Source: Candidatus Mediterraneibacter gallistercoris
GTDB lineage: Bacteria; Bacillota_A; Clostridia; Lachnospirales; Lachnospiraceae
DNA: 6,901 nt
Direction: 5' to 3'
Assembly: GCA_019119745.1 (NCBI GenBank)
Contig: DWWI01000128.1
Coordinates: 1-6,901, forward strand
Under the pieces are notes generated by a model. That model was not told the origin of the DNA, did not search any database, and saw only the letters and a list, made by a program, of their open reading frames with translations. This document shows, piece after piece, positions 5,802 through 6,901 of this stretch (position 1 is its first letter; every line of letters starts with the position of its first letter). The translations under genes and the position numbers were made by a program.

Positions 5802-6901
5802 ATGAGCAGACATCCTGAATTACTGATTCCGGCGAGCAGCCTGGAAGTATTGAAAACAGCCGTGATCTTCGGCGCTGATGCAGTGTATATCGGCGGGGAG
5901 GCTTTCGGCCTGCGCGCCAAAGCAAAGAATTTCTCTATGGAAGATATGAAAGAGGGAATCGCATTTGCCCATGAGTGCGGCGTGAAAGTGTATGTGACGG
6001 CAAATATCCTTGCCCACAACGACGACCTGCCGGGGGTGCGGGAATATTTTAAAGAGTTAAAAGAGATCAGACCGGACGCGCTCATTATAGCAGATCCCGG
6101 CGTATTTGATATCGCGAAAGAAATCTGTCCGGAGATTGAGCGGCACATCAGCACCCAGGCAAATAATACCAATTACGGGACATACAACTTCTGGTACCGT
6201 CAGGGAGCAAGCCGTGTGGTATCGGCAAGGGAACTGTCCATGAAGGAATTAAAAGAGCTGCGTGCAAATATCCCGGAAGACCTGGAGATTGAGACATTTG
6301 TCCACGGGGCAATGTGCATTTCCTATTCCGGCAGATGTCTCCTGAGCAATTATTTTACCGGGCGCGACGCCAACAGGGGCGCATGTACGCATCCGTGCCG
6401 CTGGAAATATGCGGTGGTGGAGGAGACAAGACCGGGAGAGTATATGCCGGTCTATGAGAATGAGCGTGGCACATATATTTTCAACTCCAAGGATCTGTGC
6501 ATGATCGAATATATTCCGGAGCTCATCGACGCAGGGATCGACAGCTTTAAGATTGAAGGAAGGATGAAGACCGCGCTTTATGTTGCTACGGTTGCGCGGA
6601 CTTATCGGAAGGCAATTGATGACTATCAGAAAGATCCTGAGCTGTACCGCAGGAATATGCCATGGTATCTGGATCAGATATCCAACTGCACCTACCGTCA
6701 GTTTACAACGGGCTTCTTCTTTGGAAAGCCTGACGAGAACACGCAGATCTATGACAGCAACACGTACAACAAAGAGTATACGTATCTCGGGATTGTAGGC
6801 GAAACGAAAGACGGACTGTGCCGGATCGAGCAGAGAAACAAGTTTTCTGTGGGCGAGACCATCGAGATCATGAAGCCGGACGGCCGCAATGTGGAAGTGA
6901 C
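5802..6901 (+). CDS. trhP: U32 family protein, TrhP-type tRNA U34 hydroxylation protein (3' end outside window)
   Basis: The frame opened by ATG at 5802 stays open for 366 codons to the window edge. Relatives I recall are a little over 400 aa, so perhaps 40-50 residues are missing. The start MSRHPELLIPASSLEVLKTA is typical, and AAAGGA (5788-5793) is a good Shine-Dalgarno. The protein shows the U32 signature from E164 to S182 (E-x-F-x2-G-A-M-C-x4-G-x-C-x-x-S) and four cysteines, C172, C179, C195 and C199, suited to an iron-sulfur cluster. DAVYIGGEAFGLRA, ISTQANNTN and FKIEGRMK are further family motifs. Although annotated as peptidases, members such as E. coli and B. subtilis TrhP are required for prephenate-dependent hydroxylation of tRNA U34 to ho5U34. 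The adjacent trmR-type gene strengthens that reading. It resembles B. subtilis YrrO more than YrrN by impression, which is not settled here. Confidence 0.87.
   Translation, partial: MSRHPELLIPASSLEVLKTAVIFGADAVYIGGEAFGLRAKAKNFSMEDMKEGIAFAHECGVKVYVTANILAHNDDLPGVREYFKELKEIRPDALIIADPGVFDIAKEICPEIERHISTQANNTNYGTYNFWYRQGASRVVSARELSMKELKELRANIPEDLEIETFVHGAMCISYSGRCLLSNYFTGRDANRGACTHPCRWKYAVVEETRPGEYMPVYENERGTYIFNSKDLCMIEYIPELIDAGIDSFKIEGRMKTALYVATVARTYRKAIDDYQKDPELYRRNMPWYLDQISNCTYRQFTTGFFFGKPDENTQIYDSNTYNKEYTYLGIVGETKDGLCRIEQRNKFSVGETIEIMKPDGRNVEV

Noticed and set aside
5714..6172. 152-codon minus-strand frame overlapping the start of trhP
   Set aside because: The plus-strand frame has the U32 signature and a good ribosome binding site. 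The reverse frame has no recognisable motif.
6580..6798. 72-codon plus-strand frame inside trhP
   Set aside because: It is out of frame with the U32 gene, which stays open across the region with family-typical sequence.

Overview
The window reads as a conserved chromosomal segment of a low-to-mid GC Firmicute, most probably a gut Clostridia of the Lachnospiraceae type. This rests on recognised protein families (an HPr-like protein beside mtaB; the ireB-ruvX-yrzB trio; RNase J; TrmR and U32/TrhP proteins), strong AGGAGG-type ribosome binding sites, a TTG start and sigma-A-like promoters. I see no tRNA, rRNA, transposase, integrase, phage gene or CRISPR array. The genus is an inference from memory of similar loci, not a search.

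Layout: the left end holds the first 36 codons of an HPr-like gene on the minus strand, with a good promoter and a stem-loop at the start of its predicted transcript. It is transcribed divergently from mtaB. Everything from mtaB rightwards is on the plus strand: mtaB (tRNA ms2t6A37 methylthiotransferase), ireB, ruvX and a yrzB-like DUF1292 gene, then a Fur-family regulator, ribonuclease J, a TrmR-type tRNA methyltransferase and a U32-family TrhP-type gene cut by the right edge. ireB-ruvX-yrzB is very tight (6 and 18 bp gaps) and has its own candidate promoter over the mtaB stop codon. The later genes are separated by 56 to 130 bp, and several of these gaps contain hairpins or palindromes.

Themes: three of the eight plus-strand genes act on the tRNA anticodon loop. 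MtaB modifies A37. TrhP and TrmR are expected to act in sequence on U34 (hydroxylation, then methylation to mo5U34). RNase J (mRNA decay and 5' exonuclease), RuvX (YqgF nuclease fold; Holliday junction or rRNA processing) and IreB (substrate of a PASTA-type Ser/Thr kinase in enterococci) are housekeeping or regulatory. The order resembles Bacillus subtilis yrzL-yrrK-yrzB-yrrL-yrrM-yrrN-yrrO, but fur and rnjA occupy the place of yrrL (mltG).

I did not find a convincing new multi-gene system. The observations most worth checking are non-coding: a 13-bp stem (one G-U pair) just upstream of trmR without a U-tract, four mutually complementary GC segments plus an 11-codon ORF before trhP, a 12-bp palindrome before fur, and the HPr leader hairpin. 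The HPr-like protein also lacks the usual active-site histidine in the visible part.
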